From Bacteroidales bacterium (GTDB lineage Bacteria; Bacteroidota; Bacteroidia; Bacteroidales; UBA932), in NCBI GenBank assembly GCA_017465225.1, contig JAFTWQ010000009.1:29342-93341 (forward strand): a stretch of 64,000 nucleotides of DNA, in the 5' to 3' direction. Positions within the stretch are counted from its first letter, which is position 1; each line of letters opens with the position of its first letter. Under the pieces are notes generated by a model. That model had not been told where the DNA came from. It saw nothing but the letters and a program-made list of their open reading frames with translations, and did no database searches. Both the position numbers and the translations under genes were made by a program. Below are positions 44,749 through 54,294 of the stretch, in pieces.

Positions 44749-46242
44749 TCAGAAATTATATCCGATTCTGAATGCGGCTCCAAAGCGGTCTGCTCCGGCT
44801 ATATGCTTGAGTCCGAAGCCATGAGCCCATGAGCCTTCGGCCTGAAGATAAATGCCTTTTCTGAAATTGTATCTCAATGACAGTCCAGCATCAACGCGCG
44901 AAGCTGTCATATATTCCATCTGACGGTCGTACCATTCCTGAAGCCTGAAAGGTTCTGTCTGTACTCCGGAAACCTCATTGACCATCTCGAGTCCTTCACT
45001 GACATTTCCGCTTCCGGCTCCCGCATTCAGACCAAGATCGAATTGGCCAAGATGCATCAGCACATCAGCACCAGCCTTCCATGTCATCAGAGACTGATAA
45101 CAAGCATACGGATACATCTGCGAAGAAACGCTGTTCTTCCAGTCAAGAGACGCGCCGGCATGCACTTCAACCAGTCTTGAAACATATTCATACTCAGGAG
45201 CCAATGTCAAGGTCTCTTCTGCCAGGATCCTGTTGCTTCCGTGGTTGTAAACGGTTGTGACGCCGTTTTCCGACACTTTCTCAAGGATGCTCTCATCAAG
45301 TTTCAGGTCTTTTCGCTTCAATGCTATCCTTGCCTGATGTCCCTTATGGCTGTATCCCAGAGTCAGTCCTGCCTCATTGCCAGGGAAACGGAACCAGATG
45401 TATTCCTTTTCACCTATAGTGCCTTGTGTGTGCAGATATTCGAACTCTGCGAAAATGCCCTTATACTGCATCTGGAGGGCTCCTCCGTTGCTTAAATCCT
45501 TTACCGGGAATCCTTTCACTCCGGCCTCGCTGAGGTGGAGTCCGCTGCCGCTCCATACGGAATATGTTCCGTACATCAGTCCCTTGTCCAGAAAGGCATA
45601 GTATGATGATTCTGCCGTACCGATCTGCTCGGCCTCTACGGTTTCGCTGGTCTTTCTCAACAGGTAGTTCGCGCCGATAGCAAAATCTCCATTATGGTAC
45701 ATGAATCCCGGGGCTACTGTCATGTCAAGCCTCCAGTTCGTATGTCTCAGGTCTTTTCTCTTGGCCATGTTCGCCGACTCGAAATCCATCTTCGCACCGA
45801 TCCTCCAGAATGGTGAAAGGTCATATGAAACACCTCCGTCGAAAGAATAGGTCTGCATGGTCTTGCGTCCTGGGGTGAACTCCAAAAGGTCAACAGGATA
45901 GAATCCCGGATGAATGAACATCGAGCCGCACATGTCATAACCTTCGGTCTGGTCAAATGAGAATGAACCAGCCAGAGTCATATGTTCCATATGCTGTATG
46001 CTGGCGGTCACGGCTCCTGCACTCCATCCTTCGGAGGCCTGCCATGTGTCGCGAAAGTCTCCGCCGGAGTATTTTCCGTACGCCTCTGCATATGAGCGTG
46101 AAACGGTGTCCTGACGCACTCCGTTGATGTTTTCAGACCTGTTCCAGAGATTGTTTCTGAAAACCCTTTCATATGTCTGCGCCGAAACAGCCAGCCCGAG
46201 GAACATCAGGCTGACGGCCAATATGTATCCTCTCTTATTCAT
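44749..46242 (-). CDS. DUF6850-like outer-membrane beta-barrel protein
   Basis: 497 aa from the ATG ending at 46242 (MNKRGYILAVSLMFLGLAVSAQ, clean signal peptide); the longer frame starts inside the preceding gene. The rest is a series of amphipathic strands with alternating residues (SFDGGVSYDLSPFWRIGAKMDF, ALQMQYKGIFAEFEY) and ends ..FRIGYNF, the C-terminal aromatic typical of outer-membrane barrels. It overlaps the end of the DUF4876-like gene by 8 nt (ATGAATAA). The barrel is probably the partner of the upstream lipoprotein and TonB receptor. The substrate is unknown. Confidence 0.75.
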   Translation of the reverse strand: MNKRGYILAVSLMFLGLAVSAQTYERVFRNNLWNRSENINGVRQDTVSRSYAEAYGKYSGGDFRDTWQASEGWSAGAVTASIQHMEHMTLAGSFSFDQTEGYDMCGSMFIHPGFYPVDLLEFTPGRKTMQTYSFDGGVSYDLSPFWRIGAKMDFESANMAKRKDLRHTNWRLDMTVAPGFMYHNGDFAIGANYLLRKTSETVEAEQIGTAESSYYAFLDKGLMYGTYSVWSGSGLHLSEAGVKGFPVKDLSNGGALQMQYKGIFAEFEYLHTQGTIGEKEYIWFRFPGNEAGLTLGYSHKGHQARIALKRKDLKLDESILEKVSENGVTTVYNHGSNRILAEETLTLAPEYEYVSRLVEVHAGASLDWKNSVSSQMYPYACYQSLMTWKAGADVLMHLGQFDLGLNAGAGSGNVSEGLEMVNEVSGVQTEPFRLQEWYDRQMEYMTASRVDAGLSLRYNFRKGIYLQAEGSWAHGFGLKHIAGADRFGAAFRIGYNF

Positions 46243-47461
46243 GGAGCGACTGTTTTTCGGTTTCATAAAAATCATTCAGCGAATTGTTGGTATCCGCAAG
46301 TATCTCATAGCCGGAAGCAGTGCTGGCTGTCTCGTCAACATGTCTCATGAGGCTTCGGCCTAGATAGATGTCCGTCTGCATGATATATCCCGCATCAAGC
46401 TCCGGAGGAAGTCTCTTCGAGTTGTTCGCAGAACGTGCATCAAATACTTCCACCGCATCATATACCCATTCGAAAGGCACCTTCACCACATCGTCAACGC
46501 TGCTTCCCGGTACAGGAGTAATGTTGTTGATGTCATTCACGAACTCATGCATGCTCATGCCTTCCGGCTTCCATACCACGAGGGTAGGCGAACTGATGGA
46601 CATGGTATAGGCATTTGCCTGACCGGTCTTGATCACGACGTCGATGATCCTGTCATTGGAAATCTGGTCGCCCGGTGCAGGATGGTAGGCCGTGTTCCAG
46701 AAATATGTGATGTTGTAGCATACGAAATATCCGGGTCTGTTGAGATTGACCGACAACGGGTACTGTGCCGAATGGTCGATTGCTCCGCGAAGACATACGA
46801 CGGCGTCTTCTCCCGGCTGGAGAGGGAAATCGTCGCCATCTCCCGGGAACTGCCATACTGCCTGGATTATCGGAAGGAAGTCTGGGAAAATAGTCTCTCC
46901 GGTCGCGGCATCCTTCGATACCCATGGGTTGGCTCCGGTCGCATTGTTAGGAGACAATGTGCCGAAGCAGAGGCTGTCAAGGTACTGTACTTCATAATGG
47001 TTGTTATGCAGGATGAAATACTGGTCGCCCTGATAGTTTCCTTCCTCCGGAAGTTTCTTGCACCCTCCGCAGTAGATTTCCTTTATGATGATCGAGCCGG
47101 CCTTTGAATACAGCAGGTTGAGGTCCAGGGCCATGTCTGCGCCTGAAAGCACTACCTTGTCGGCTGCGCCGTTGAATATGCCTTCTTCAGACTTTCCGCT
47201 CATGTTGATGCGGTAAAGGCCGTTCGGCAGGCTGAATGCAACTTTACCTTCGGTGTCGGAAGTCTGTGAATATCTGCTTCCGGTGTTCATGTCCTCTATG
47301 ACAGCTTCTATTCCGTCTTTTGGCGTATTTTCGAATCCGTCAGGAAATACTGCGTTGATACTCAGGATGTTCAGACCCTCCTTGTAAGGGTCTTCATTCC
47401 TGATTTCAGCGCAGGACGCTGCGAAGATGATGACGGTCAATATGTAGAAAATCTTCTTCAT
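46235..47461 (-). CDS. DUF4876-like lipoprotein
   Basis: 408 aa. Lipoprotein signal (VIIFAASCAEIR). The N-terminal part (about 25-125) looks like a carboxypeptidase-regulatory/Ig-like sandwich (GLNILSINAVFPDGFENTPK, VAFSLPNGLYRINMSGK). The main part (about 128-400) opens with SIIIKEIYCGGCKK and contains GDQYFILHNNHYE, a lamin-tail-like strand set, and LQPGEDAVVCLRGAIDHS, as in the DUF4876 family of Bacteroidales. It lies 43 nt after the TonB receptor gene and is followed by the beta-barrel gene. Surface ligand-binding partner of the receptor is the likely role. Confidence 0.75.
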   Translation of the reverse strand: MKKIFYILTVIIFAASCAEIRNEDPYKEGLNILSINAVFPDGFENTPKDGIEAVIEDMNTGSRYSQTSDTEGKVAFSLPNGLYRINMSGKSEEGIFNGAADKVVLSGADMALDLNLLYSKAGSIIIKEIYCGGCKKLPEEGNYQGDQYFILHNNHYEVQYLDSLCFGTLSPNNATGANPWVSKDAATGETIFPDFLPIIQAVWQFPGDGDDFPLQPGEDAVVCLRGAIDHSAQYPLSVNLNRPGYFVCYNITYFWNTAYHPAPGDQISNDRIIDVVIKTGQANAYTMSISSPTLVVWKPEGMSMHEFVNDINNITPVPGSSVDDVVKVPFEWVYDAVEVFDARSANNSKRLPPELDAGYIMQTDIYLGRSLMRHVDETASTASGYEILADTNNSLNDFYETEKQSLHE

Positions 47462-47472
47462 TCTTTTGTTGT

Positions 47473-47501
47473 AAGGATCCTTTGCTTCGCTCAGGATGAC
47501 A
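47473..47501 (-). repeat. REP-like hairpin repeat
   Basis: On the minus strand it begins TGTCATCCTGAGCGAAGC and ends AAAGGATCCTT. It lies 3 nt after the stop codon of the TonB receptor gene, between it and the DUF4876-like gene. Confidence 0.85.
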
Positions 47502-47504
47502 GGG

Positions 47505-50369
47505 TTAGAATTTCAATCTGCAGGTCAGGCCGTAGTAGAAGGCTGGGGTGAAGATCGCCCCGATGCCTGTTGCCATCGACTTGACATATGGTCTTGAATT
47601 GGTAAAGTTGTTTGCAAAGAAAGACAGTGACACATGGTCGCCGATTTCCTTTGTGATGCTGAGGTTTGCAGACATGTACGGGCCGTATCCGTCCTGTGCG
47701 AATGTATATGCGTTCGCTGATTTGAGGATGAGGTTCGCGAATGCAGGATCGGCAGCTTCAGCCTCGGTGAAAGGATGTACATTTCCGTCAAGGTCCATAT
47801 ATGAAACAGGATATACGGCGGTATATGACTTGCCTGCATATATGTCTTCTCCGGTCGGAGTCTTGCCTGTGTCGGAGACTGTGAATGCGTACGGATTGCC
47901 GTTGTACATAGACAGGATGCGGCTTCTGCGGAGCACCGACATCTCGAGACGGCATGTGATGATAAGACGGGCCTGCGGGATATGTGTGATCGTAGTCAGG
48001 TTCGCATCGAGATTGTGCGTGATCTTTCCGTTGGCCACATGGTTGGTGGCACCACCACCGTTTGCGTAGATTCCCACATATTGATATGAGCGGTCCGGAA
48101 GGGATGTGTGTGACCATCCGTTCTGATAATAAGCCGACAACTGCTCGTTCAGATAACGGGTGTGGGTGTATGACGCGTCGAAGCGGACAGTCGTACGGAT
48201 CGGAGCTATTTCTGGGAATTCCACGACAAGCTCGGCACCTGCCCTCTTTATGTCCGCGCCATTATTCTGCTTGCTTGATTTGGCAAATGTGCGGTCAGTG
48301 ACCTTAACATCCATAGGAGTCCAGTATTCATCCTCGTTTCCTCTGACATAGAGCATTCCGGTCTGGCTGTCGACCTTTATGCTCGGATCCGAAGGCATGG
48401 TGAAGCCCTCCGGACGCTGGAGGATGTTGTATGAATATGGCTCATATACCGAAAGGAAGTTGTACGGACCTTTGGTGACGTTGTAGAATCCTACGAGAGA
48501 CAGCTTCATACCGCCGAACGATGCATCGATTCCGAACTCGGAATTGCTGTTGCGCTGCCACCTTAACTCAGGATTGTATGTTACCGTATATGGCTGGGTA
48601 TAATAGATATAGCTTGTCTGTTCTCCGTGCGAGAATCCGTATGTCTGAATGTCGCGGTATTCCTGCTTCGGATAGAGGATATGATACGAAGGAAGCTTTT
48701 CCGTGATGCCCCAGCCTCCTCTTATTGCGAGGCCTTCCGCAATCTCCCACTTTGCATTGAAACGAGGGGAGAGGGTGGTCTTGTTGTTATAGAGCGAGTT
48801 CTTTATGAACACATTTTCGAGTCGCAGGCCGGCTGTCACCTCAAGCTTTGTCTTTCCTACAGGAAGGGTGATATGTTCCTCTGCATAGACGGAAAGATTG
48901 TGCATGAAAGGATACTGTGAATAAGGTCTTGGCCTGTAACCGTTCGCCGCGAGTGAAGGATCCTGATAATATTCTCCTTCTCCGACATTTCCGTTCGCCT
49001 TCCACTGCACTCCGGCCTTGAGCGAGCTCTTCATGTCATCCCATCTCTTGTGCCAGTTGTATTTGAGCGATGCCGCGAAATCCAGCTCCTTCGAATCGAT
49101 GATCTGATCCGAGAAATATGTCATCGGAAGCCTGTCGGCAAGGAAATATCCTTCCTGCTCGGCATGTACCGACGGCTGGTTGGAGGCATATGACTCGTAT
49201 TTGTGGTAATGATGGAGGTTGTCGTTGAAATTGACCGAGGCGTCGAGCTTCAGATTGGTGACCCATGACTTGTTGAGCAGCCATGTAAGCGAGGTGTTGC
49301 CACGGAATACATTGTCTCTTTCCTTTTCAAATTCACCTGAAAATGCGTCCGGATCGTCCTTTGAGTTCATTCCTCCGATGTTTCCGGTGAATCCGGCCTC
49401 GAAACGGAGAACTTTTGCGAAGGTATTGCTGTATCCGAGGGTGATGCCAGATCTTGTGTATGATTCATATGGGGAAATGATCTTCTTTACGGCTCTTGCC
49501 CATTCTGCGCTGATGTTCAGGACTCCGTTATCTTCCTGAAGATCAATGCCTTTCGATACCGATGCCTGATATGTGCGAGGGTTTACGGAGAATGTGACGT
49601 TGACAGGTGTGCGTCCTTTGCGGGTGTTTATCTTCACGACTCCGCTGTTGAGGTCGCCGTACTCTGCAGACGGCACTCCGGTGATGACCTCTATGGATTC
49701 GATGTTCTCCACAGCTACGCTTCTGGTATCGACTCCGTTCATTTCACCGAATGAGGCGTTGTTGCCGATCCTGACTCCATCGACCTCCACAGCCGTTCCG
49801 AAAGCGGAGTTGCCGAGGTCCGATCCTCCTTCTCGCAGCGAGAACTGATTCTCTGCCGTCAGATCCGGGTTGACAGTCTTTCCTCCGGGAAGAAGGGCGG
49901 CTACATCGGTCATGTTTGAAAGCTGGAGGTGATTGAGGGCGTCTCTTCCAAGGCTGTGTGACGTGCCGAGTCCGTCCTTTGCCTTCTGCGCGGTCACCAC
50001 TACCTCGTCAAGGGCGAGGGAATTCTCATGAAGGGTGATCGTCAGACCCTCGATGTCCTTGGAGGCATCGATCTCCATGGCTACGCTTACATAGCCGAGG
50101 CACGTAACCTCGAGCACATAATCTCCTTTCTGCACCTTGTCGAACGCGAAAAGTCCGTCAAGGTCTGAAGTTGTCCATAGGTAGTCCTCTCCAAGCTTTA
50201 CGACAGCTCCTATGACAGGGGCACCTGTACCTGCTTCAACTATCTTTCCCGACACTTCGCGCCCTCGTTCTGATACAACATCTGCCGGGAGTCCTGCATG
50301 AACTTCCGGCAGATATATTGCCATTGCGGCCGCGAAGGCCAGTATATATGTAATAAACCTGTTAATCAT
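47505..50369 (-). CDS. TonB-dependent receptor (outer membrane)
   Basis: 954 aa. A signal peptide (about 1-25) is followed by a carboxypeptidase-regulatory-like domain (about 40-118; GKIVEAGTGAPVIGAVVKLG, TSDLDGLFAFDKVQKGDYVL), a DEVVVTAQK segment, plug domain (about 138-255; FGTAVEVDGVRIGN, VENIESIEVITGVPSAEYGD LNSG) and a barrel ending TCRLKF. It lacks the SusC-length plug motifs and has no SusD partner; the two genes after it encode a DUF4876-like lipoprotein and a beta-barrel. Import of a small ligand such as a metal complex, cofactor or peptide is more likely than a glycan, but the substrate cannot be told. Confidence 0.9.
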   Translation of the reverse strand: MINRFITYILAFAAAMAIYLPEVHAGLPADVVSERGREVSGKIVEAGTGAPVIGAVVKLGEDYLWTTSDLDGLFAFDKVQKGDYVLEVTCLGYVSVAMEIDASKDIEGLTITLHENSLALDEVVVTAQKAKDGLGTSHSLGRDALNHLQLSNMTDVAALLPGGKTVNPDLTAENQFSLREGGSDLGNSAFGTAVEVDGVRIGNNASFGEMNGVDTRSVAVENIESIEVITGVPSAEYGDLNSGVVKINTRKGRTPVNVTFSVNPRTYQASVSKGIDLQEDNGVLNISAEWARAVKKIISPYESYTRSGITLGYSNTFAKVLRFEAGFTGNIGGMNSKDDPDAFSGEFEKERDNVFRGNTSLTWLLNKSWVTNLKLDASVNFNDNLHHYHKYESYASNQPSVHAEQEGYFLADRLPMTYFSDQIIDSKELDFAASLKYNWHKRWDDMKSSLKAGVQWKANGNVGEGEYYQDPSLAANGYRPRPYSQYPFMHNLSVYAEEHITLPVGKTKLEVTAGLRLENVFIKNSLYNNKTTLSPRFNAKWEIAEGLAIRGGWGITEKLPSYHILYPKQEYRDIQTYGFSHGEQTSYIYYTQPYTVTYNPELRWQRNSNSEFGIDASFGGMKLSLVGFYNVTKGPYNFLSVYEPYSYNILQRPEGFTMPSDPSIKVDSQTGMLYVRGNEDEYWTPMDVKVTDRTFAKSSKQNNGADIKRAGAELVVEFPEIAPIRTTVRFDASYTHTRYLNEQLSAYYQNGWSHTSLPDRSYQYVGIYANGGGATNHVANGKITHNLDANLTTITHIPQARLIITCRLEMSVLRRSRILSMYNGNPYAFTVSDTGKTPTGEDIYAGKSYTAVYPVSYMDLDGNVHPFTEAEAADPAFANLILKSANAYTFAQDGYGPYMSANLSITKEIGDHVSLSFFANNFTNSRPYVKSMATGIGAIFTPAFYYGLTCRLKF

Positions 50370-50405
50370 AGTGCAGTTCCGTCAGCTTTTCAGCTTTATG
50401 TTCTG

Positions 50406-50413
50406 CAAATATA
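50406..50413 (-). promoter_or_regulatory. -7 element of the TonB receptor operon
   Basis: The minus strand reads TATATTTG (TAnnTTTG), 36 nt before the start codon of the receptor gene. No clear -33 TTTG was found. Confidence 0.6.
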
Positions 50414-50455
50414 GATATTTATCAGTTGTTTACATATCACTATTTATAGGTATTT

Positions 50456-52408
50456 TTACTTATAATGTTCTTCAAGTCTTCTGGCCTCTTCTTTCGATAT
50501 GCGGATCACGGCTCCATGTTTAGGCGATGTGAAGTTCACTGTCTTCATCACGCCCTCGTTGAACCTGCCGAGACTTGTGAATGACTTAAAGTCTTCTGTC
50601 TCAACGAATCCGAAATTATGAGGGTCGATTCCGTAGATGTCATACATGAGAACCCACTTGTCCCCTCTCTTCCATACGTTCGGAGCTTCGCATGCAGTAG
50701 CCTCATAGTCGATCCAGCGGTCGCTGTACTCGTATCCCTCGTTGATCTTGTCCGAGAAGGCCATCTTGATGCCGATGCCGTTGTCGTGTGCCACATACAT
50801 CATGCAGTAGCGTCCGTCAGGAAGCTGTGTGATGTCTGCGTCGAGGACTGTCACGGCTGGGTCCGGATGCTCGAAAAGGAGCTTCGGCTCCGTGACGATC
50901 TTTGTGAAATCCTTGTTTGTGTATGCATAGTAAAGCTTGTTCGGACCATTGCCGATACGCATCGTGAAGTAGATCATCATCCTGTCCTTCTTTGTGTCAT
51001 AAACGGTCTCCGGAGCCCATGCGCAGCCGATATTGCCGAATTTCTTCCTGAAAGCCTTATCGATGCGGACGTTGCTTCTTGTCCAGTTGACAAGGTCATA
51101 TGACTTCATCAGCACGAGGCCGCGGTTGTTGCCCCATCCGTACTGTGCGCCGTCACGCTCCCACTCTGTCTCGCGAAGGCCTTCTCTCTGTGCGAAGATA
51201 TGGAGGTCGGTCATGGCAAGGTAGAACGCTCCGTCAGGTCCGCGGGTGATGTGCGGGTCACGGATTCCCTGCTGCTCCGCCACGTCTCTTCCGTTGATGA
51301 CCGGCTTTCCTCCGTTCACGGCCTTGAATGTGTATCCGTCATAGCTTGTTGCCATGAAGAGGCTGTGGGTAGGGTCGGTGAAGTATACGAAGAGGTATGC
51401 ATCGTCGTTCGCCAGAGGACAGCTCTCGCCGCAGCTGCTGCAGGTGTCGAAGCCTCCGTTGATGCCATCGGTGGTCATGTCGCATTTCTGCATTGTGCCG
51501 TCAGGATTGTATTTCACTTCCTCCACGGTCACGGAGCGGCTGTAGCTTGTACCCTGAGGGAGTGTGCCGTTGTGTGTGAACATGTATGTCCTGCCCTTAT
51601 GCTCGACGATTGCAGGATGGGTGGTGTTGCAGTTGCTTGCGCACTCGGAAACAAGGCCCTTGAACTCCCACGGGCCGTTGATGTCGTCGGCCATGGCATA
51701 AGCCATCTTCTCCGGCCATCCTGTAGCATATGTGAGGTAATACTTTCCGTTTGCCTTATGCACCCATGCGGCCTCTGTGAACGGCCAGCGCTGGTCGAAT
51801 TCGAGCTTTGTGATCTCTCCGTCGATCTCGATCATGTTCTCCTTCAGCTTGGCATAGTAGCAGTATCTGTTGCCCCAGAAAATGTATGCCTGGCCGTCGT
51901 CGTCGATGAATACCGCCGGGTCGATGCATACCCATCCGTGGTCTGCTCCCTCGCAGTCATCCTTGGTGAGGAGCGGCTTGCCGAGGGCATCCTTGTACGG
52001 ACCTTCAGGGCGGTCGCTGACAGCTACGCCGATTCCGGCTCCGCTGGTGCTTATGTAATAGTAGTATTTTCCGTTGCGCTCGGCTACATGCGCGGCCCAT
52101 GCGTCATTGGTCACGTTCCATGAGAAATCCGTGCTCTTGAGCGGAGTCGGATGCTCTGTCCATGTCTGCATGTCGGTGGTCGAGAATGCGCACCAGTCGG
52201 TCAGGTGGTAGCCCATCTGATTGCCGGCTACATCCTGTCCGGTGAACAGCCAGAGAGTGTCACCCTTCACCATCGCTGCAGGGTCGCAGGTGTATTTGTG
52301 GGTGAAGATCGGGTTTCCGTGAGCCCTGTATCTAGGGAGCGGATCCTGTGCATTCATGCCTATGGCAAGGCAGAATGCAAGGACAGTAAGGCAGGTCTTC
52401 TTGATCAT
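50456..52408 (-). CDS. Double-module GH43 glycosidase
   Basis: 650 aa with a signal peptide (MIKKTCLTVLAFCLAIGMNAQ). Two propellers lie in tandem. Module 1 (about 25-335) has Asp in YTCDPAAMV, Asp in WVCIDPAVFIDDDG and Glu in RWPFTEAAWVHK. Module 2 (about 338-640) has Asp in GIRDPHITRG, Asp in VLDADITQLPDG and Glu in CEAPNVWKRGDKW. Both therefore carry a full set of possible GH43 catalytic residues. A Cys-rich link (CSSCGESCPLAND) joins them. GH43 enzymes usually remove arabinose, xylose or galactose. It follows the C69 peptidase gene after 24 nt and is not part of the mannan locus. Confidence 0.85.
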   Translation of the reverse strand: MIKKTCLTVLAFCLAIGMNAQDPLPRYRAHGNPIFTHKYTCDPAAMVKGDTLWLFTGQDVAGNQMGYHLTDWCAFSTTDMQTWTEHPTPLKSTDFSWNVTNDAWAAHVAERNGKYYYYISTSGAGIGVAVSDRPEGPYKDALGKPLLTKDDCEGADHGWVCIDPAVFIDDDGQAYIFWGNRYCYYAKLKENMIEIDGEITKLEFDQRWPFTEAAWVHKANGKYYLTYATGWPEKMAYAMADDINGPWEFKGLVSECASNCNTTHPAIVEHKGRTYMFTHNGTLPQGTSYSRSVTVEEVKYNPDGTMQKCDMTTDGINGGFDTCSSCGESCPLANDDAYLFVYFTDPTHSLFMATSYDGYTFKAVNGGKPVINGRDVAEQQGIRDPHITRGPDGAFYLAMTDLHIFAQREGLRETEWERDGAQYGWGNNRGLVLMKSYDLVNWTRSNVRIDKAFRKKFGNIGCAWAPETVYDTKKDRMMIYFTMRIGNGPNKLYYAYTNKDFTKIVTEPKLLFEHPDPAVTVLDADITQLPDGRYCMMYVAHDNGIGIKMAFSDKINEGYEYSDRWIDYEATACEAPNVWKRGDKWVLMYDIYGIDPHNFGFVETEDFKSFTSLGRFNEGVMKTVNFTSPKHGAVIRISKEEARRLEEHYK

Positions 52409-52432
52409 ATCAGTGTCCGGTTGTGGTTAAGC

Positions 52433-54193
52433 TTATTTCACTTCGATTGTCTTTCCATGGTCCTTTGCGACGGCTTCTTTCCACTTGTCGGTGTAACCCG
52501 GCTGTGTGATTCCGTCTGGAATGCAGTCTGTGTGCTCGTTTGTAACGAAGCTTCCGTCCTCGTTCTGCGCCTTTACGTTACCATCGATAAACTTCACGAG
52601 AAGAAGCTGCTCGAGCTCAACCCATCTGTCGAAGATCTTCTGTGCGTTTTCTGTCGAGAAAGCTGTGAGGTAGTTGCGTACATCCTGATATGGATCGGCT
52701 GTCTTGCGGCATTTGTCGTTCCTGCGGATCTTTTTGCGAGGCTTGTCCTGGGCCGCATTGTAGAGCTTGAGAGCCTCTTCATCAGCCTTGGCAACAGCCT
52801 CGGCCATCTCCGCCTCCCATGCGTCGATCGCTGCGTCAACGGTAGGGAACATGATGTTGTATGCCTTGTAGCATGCGTTTGCAACGCGGTTTGTCATCCA
52901 GAATGCAGATGTAGGGGAATATGTGATCATGTTGCCGTTTCCTACGCGGAAGCACTCAGGAACCTCGTATGTCGATGTGTAGATAGGGGTGAGGTATGAT
53001 GTCGCGGCATCGTCGCATCCGAACCAGTTCACACCTCCGATCTCATCAGGAAGCCATCCTCGGGACTGGCCCACGAACCAGAATCCTGTCTGCTGGGTTG
53101 CGATCGCTCTCTCGTTGACATATTCCTTGCCCTCGTACTCGAAGCCCATAGGTCTCCAGCGGTATGGAAGGGCGTTTCCGCCTGCTCCAACATCTACGGT
53201 CATGTCCATAGGAGTGCCCTCATAATGGTCACGCATTACATCAGCAACGTCCTTTACGCTGATCTTGCGTGAAGGCTTCACGAAGAGTGGGAACCTCTTG
53301 CTCTTGTCCCATCCCATCGCGTAGTCGATATAGTCATATGCATCCTTGGTCACGACGTTGCCGTTCTCATCCTCGAAGGTGAACTTGCCGTCGCAGAGGA
53401 TGTTGAACGCTGCCCATGCACGTGCCTCACAGCCGCGCATTCCGCTGAAATCGAGCGGTGCATATGCGTCGCAGAAGCTGAAATCCTTGTCAGCGCCGCT
53501 GAAGTATCCCTTTTCGCGTGCGAATGTGATCACGTCAGGGGCGTACATGCAGTTTTCAGGGTCATTGAGAGGGAAGGTGCTGATGCGGGCCTGGTTGGCG
53601 TGCGAGCAGATATATCCGTCAGGAACTCTTCTTGCAACCCATACGATGCCCTTGTTATCCGGTCCCTTTCCGATGAGGTCCATGACCCATACTTCTTCAG
53701 TATCAGCGATAGAGAAGGACTCTCCGCTTGAATAGTATCCGTATGTGTTTGCGAGGTCTACGATCACAGCGATGGCTTCGCGCGCTGTCTTCGCCCTCTC
53801 GAGAGCGACATAGATGAGCGAGCCATAGTCCATGATTCCTTTAGGGTCCTCGAGCTCAGGGCGTCCGCCGTATGTGGTCTCGGCGATGATGAGCTGGTGC
53901 TCGTTCATGTTGCCGACCCTCTGGTATGTCCTTGCCGGCTGCGGGATGTATCCGAGGAACTTTCCAGTGTCCCACTCGTTTATCTGACGCATGTCACCTG
54001 CATTCCAGATGCCTGCAGGGGCGAAATAAAGTTCTCCGTAAAGCTGGTGTGAATCGGCAGCATACGAAATCATGTTCGATCCGTCGGTGCTGGCACCTTT
54101 TGTCACGAGGACATTCGTGCATGCCTGGCTTTCAATGTTGAGCGAAAGCGTCGCCGCTGCTGAAAGCAGAAGGGTGGTTAAAAGTCTTCTCAT
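52433..54193 (-). CDS. C69-family dipeptidase
   Basis: 586 aa. The signal peptide ends just before CTNVLVTKGAS; in this Ntn-hydrolase family the Cys exposed by cleavage is the nucleophile. Other family features are SYAADSHQLYGELYF, ETTYGGRPEL, DYGSLIYVALERAKTAREAI and EVWVMDLIGKG. The C-terminal 150 residues are helical (AIDAWEAEMAEAVAKADEEA). It should act in the periplasm on dipeptides or similar amide bonds. It is the first gene of a two-gene unit with the double GH43; a functional link between them is not obvious. Confidence 0.92.
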   Translation of the reverse strand: MRRLLTTLLLSAAATLSLNIESQACTNVLVTKGASTDGSNMISYAADSHQLYGELYFAPAGIWNAGDMRQINEWDTGKFLGYIPQPARTYQRVGNMNEHQLIIAETTYGGRPELEDPKGIMDYGSLIYVALERAKTAREAIAVIVDLANTYGYYSSGESFSIADTEEVWVMDLIGKGPDNKGIVWVARRVPDGYICSHANQARISTFPLNDPENCMYAPDVITFAREKGYFSGADKDFSFCDAYAPLDFSGMRGCEARAWAAFNILCDGKFTFEDENGNVVTKDAYDYIDYAMGWDKSKRFPLFVKPSRKISVKDVADVMRDHYEGTPMDMTVDVGAGGNALPYRWRPMGFEYEGKEYVNERAIATQQTGFWFVGQSRGWLPDEIGGVNWFGCDDAATSYLTPIYTSTYEVPECFRVGNGNMITYSPTSAFWMTNRVANACYKAYNIMFPTVDAAIDAWEAEMAEAVAKADEEALKLYNAAQDKPRKKIRRNDKCRKTADPYQDVRNYLTAFSTENAQKIFDRWVELEQLLLVKFIDGNVKAQNEDGSFVTNEHTDCIPDGITQPGYTDKWKEAVAKDHGKTIEVK

Positions 54194-54260
54194 TTTGTAC
54201 TTTTGTTATTATTATTTACTTTTGTGCAGTTTTTTATGCTCTCTGTATGACAACGGAGCA

Positions 54261-54268
54261 TATCTTTG
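54261..54268 (+). promoter_or_regulatory. -7 element for the gene at 54295
   Basis: TATCTTTG matches TAnnTTTG and lies 26 nt before the start codon at 54295. Confidence 0.6.
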
Positions 54269-54294
54269 CAAAACTATAAAAAAAATCGATAGTT

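Noticed and set aside
44749-50369. Xenosiderophore (Xus-like) operon
   Set aside because: There is no PepSY-type inner-membrane protein, and the lipoprotein looks like DUF4876, so I would not assign siderophore uptake.
51200-52123. 307-aa plus-strand ORF inside the double GH43 gene
   Set aside because: Antisense to a clear GH43 module; low-complexity Val/Cys-rich translation typical of a codon-position shadow.
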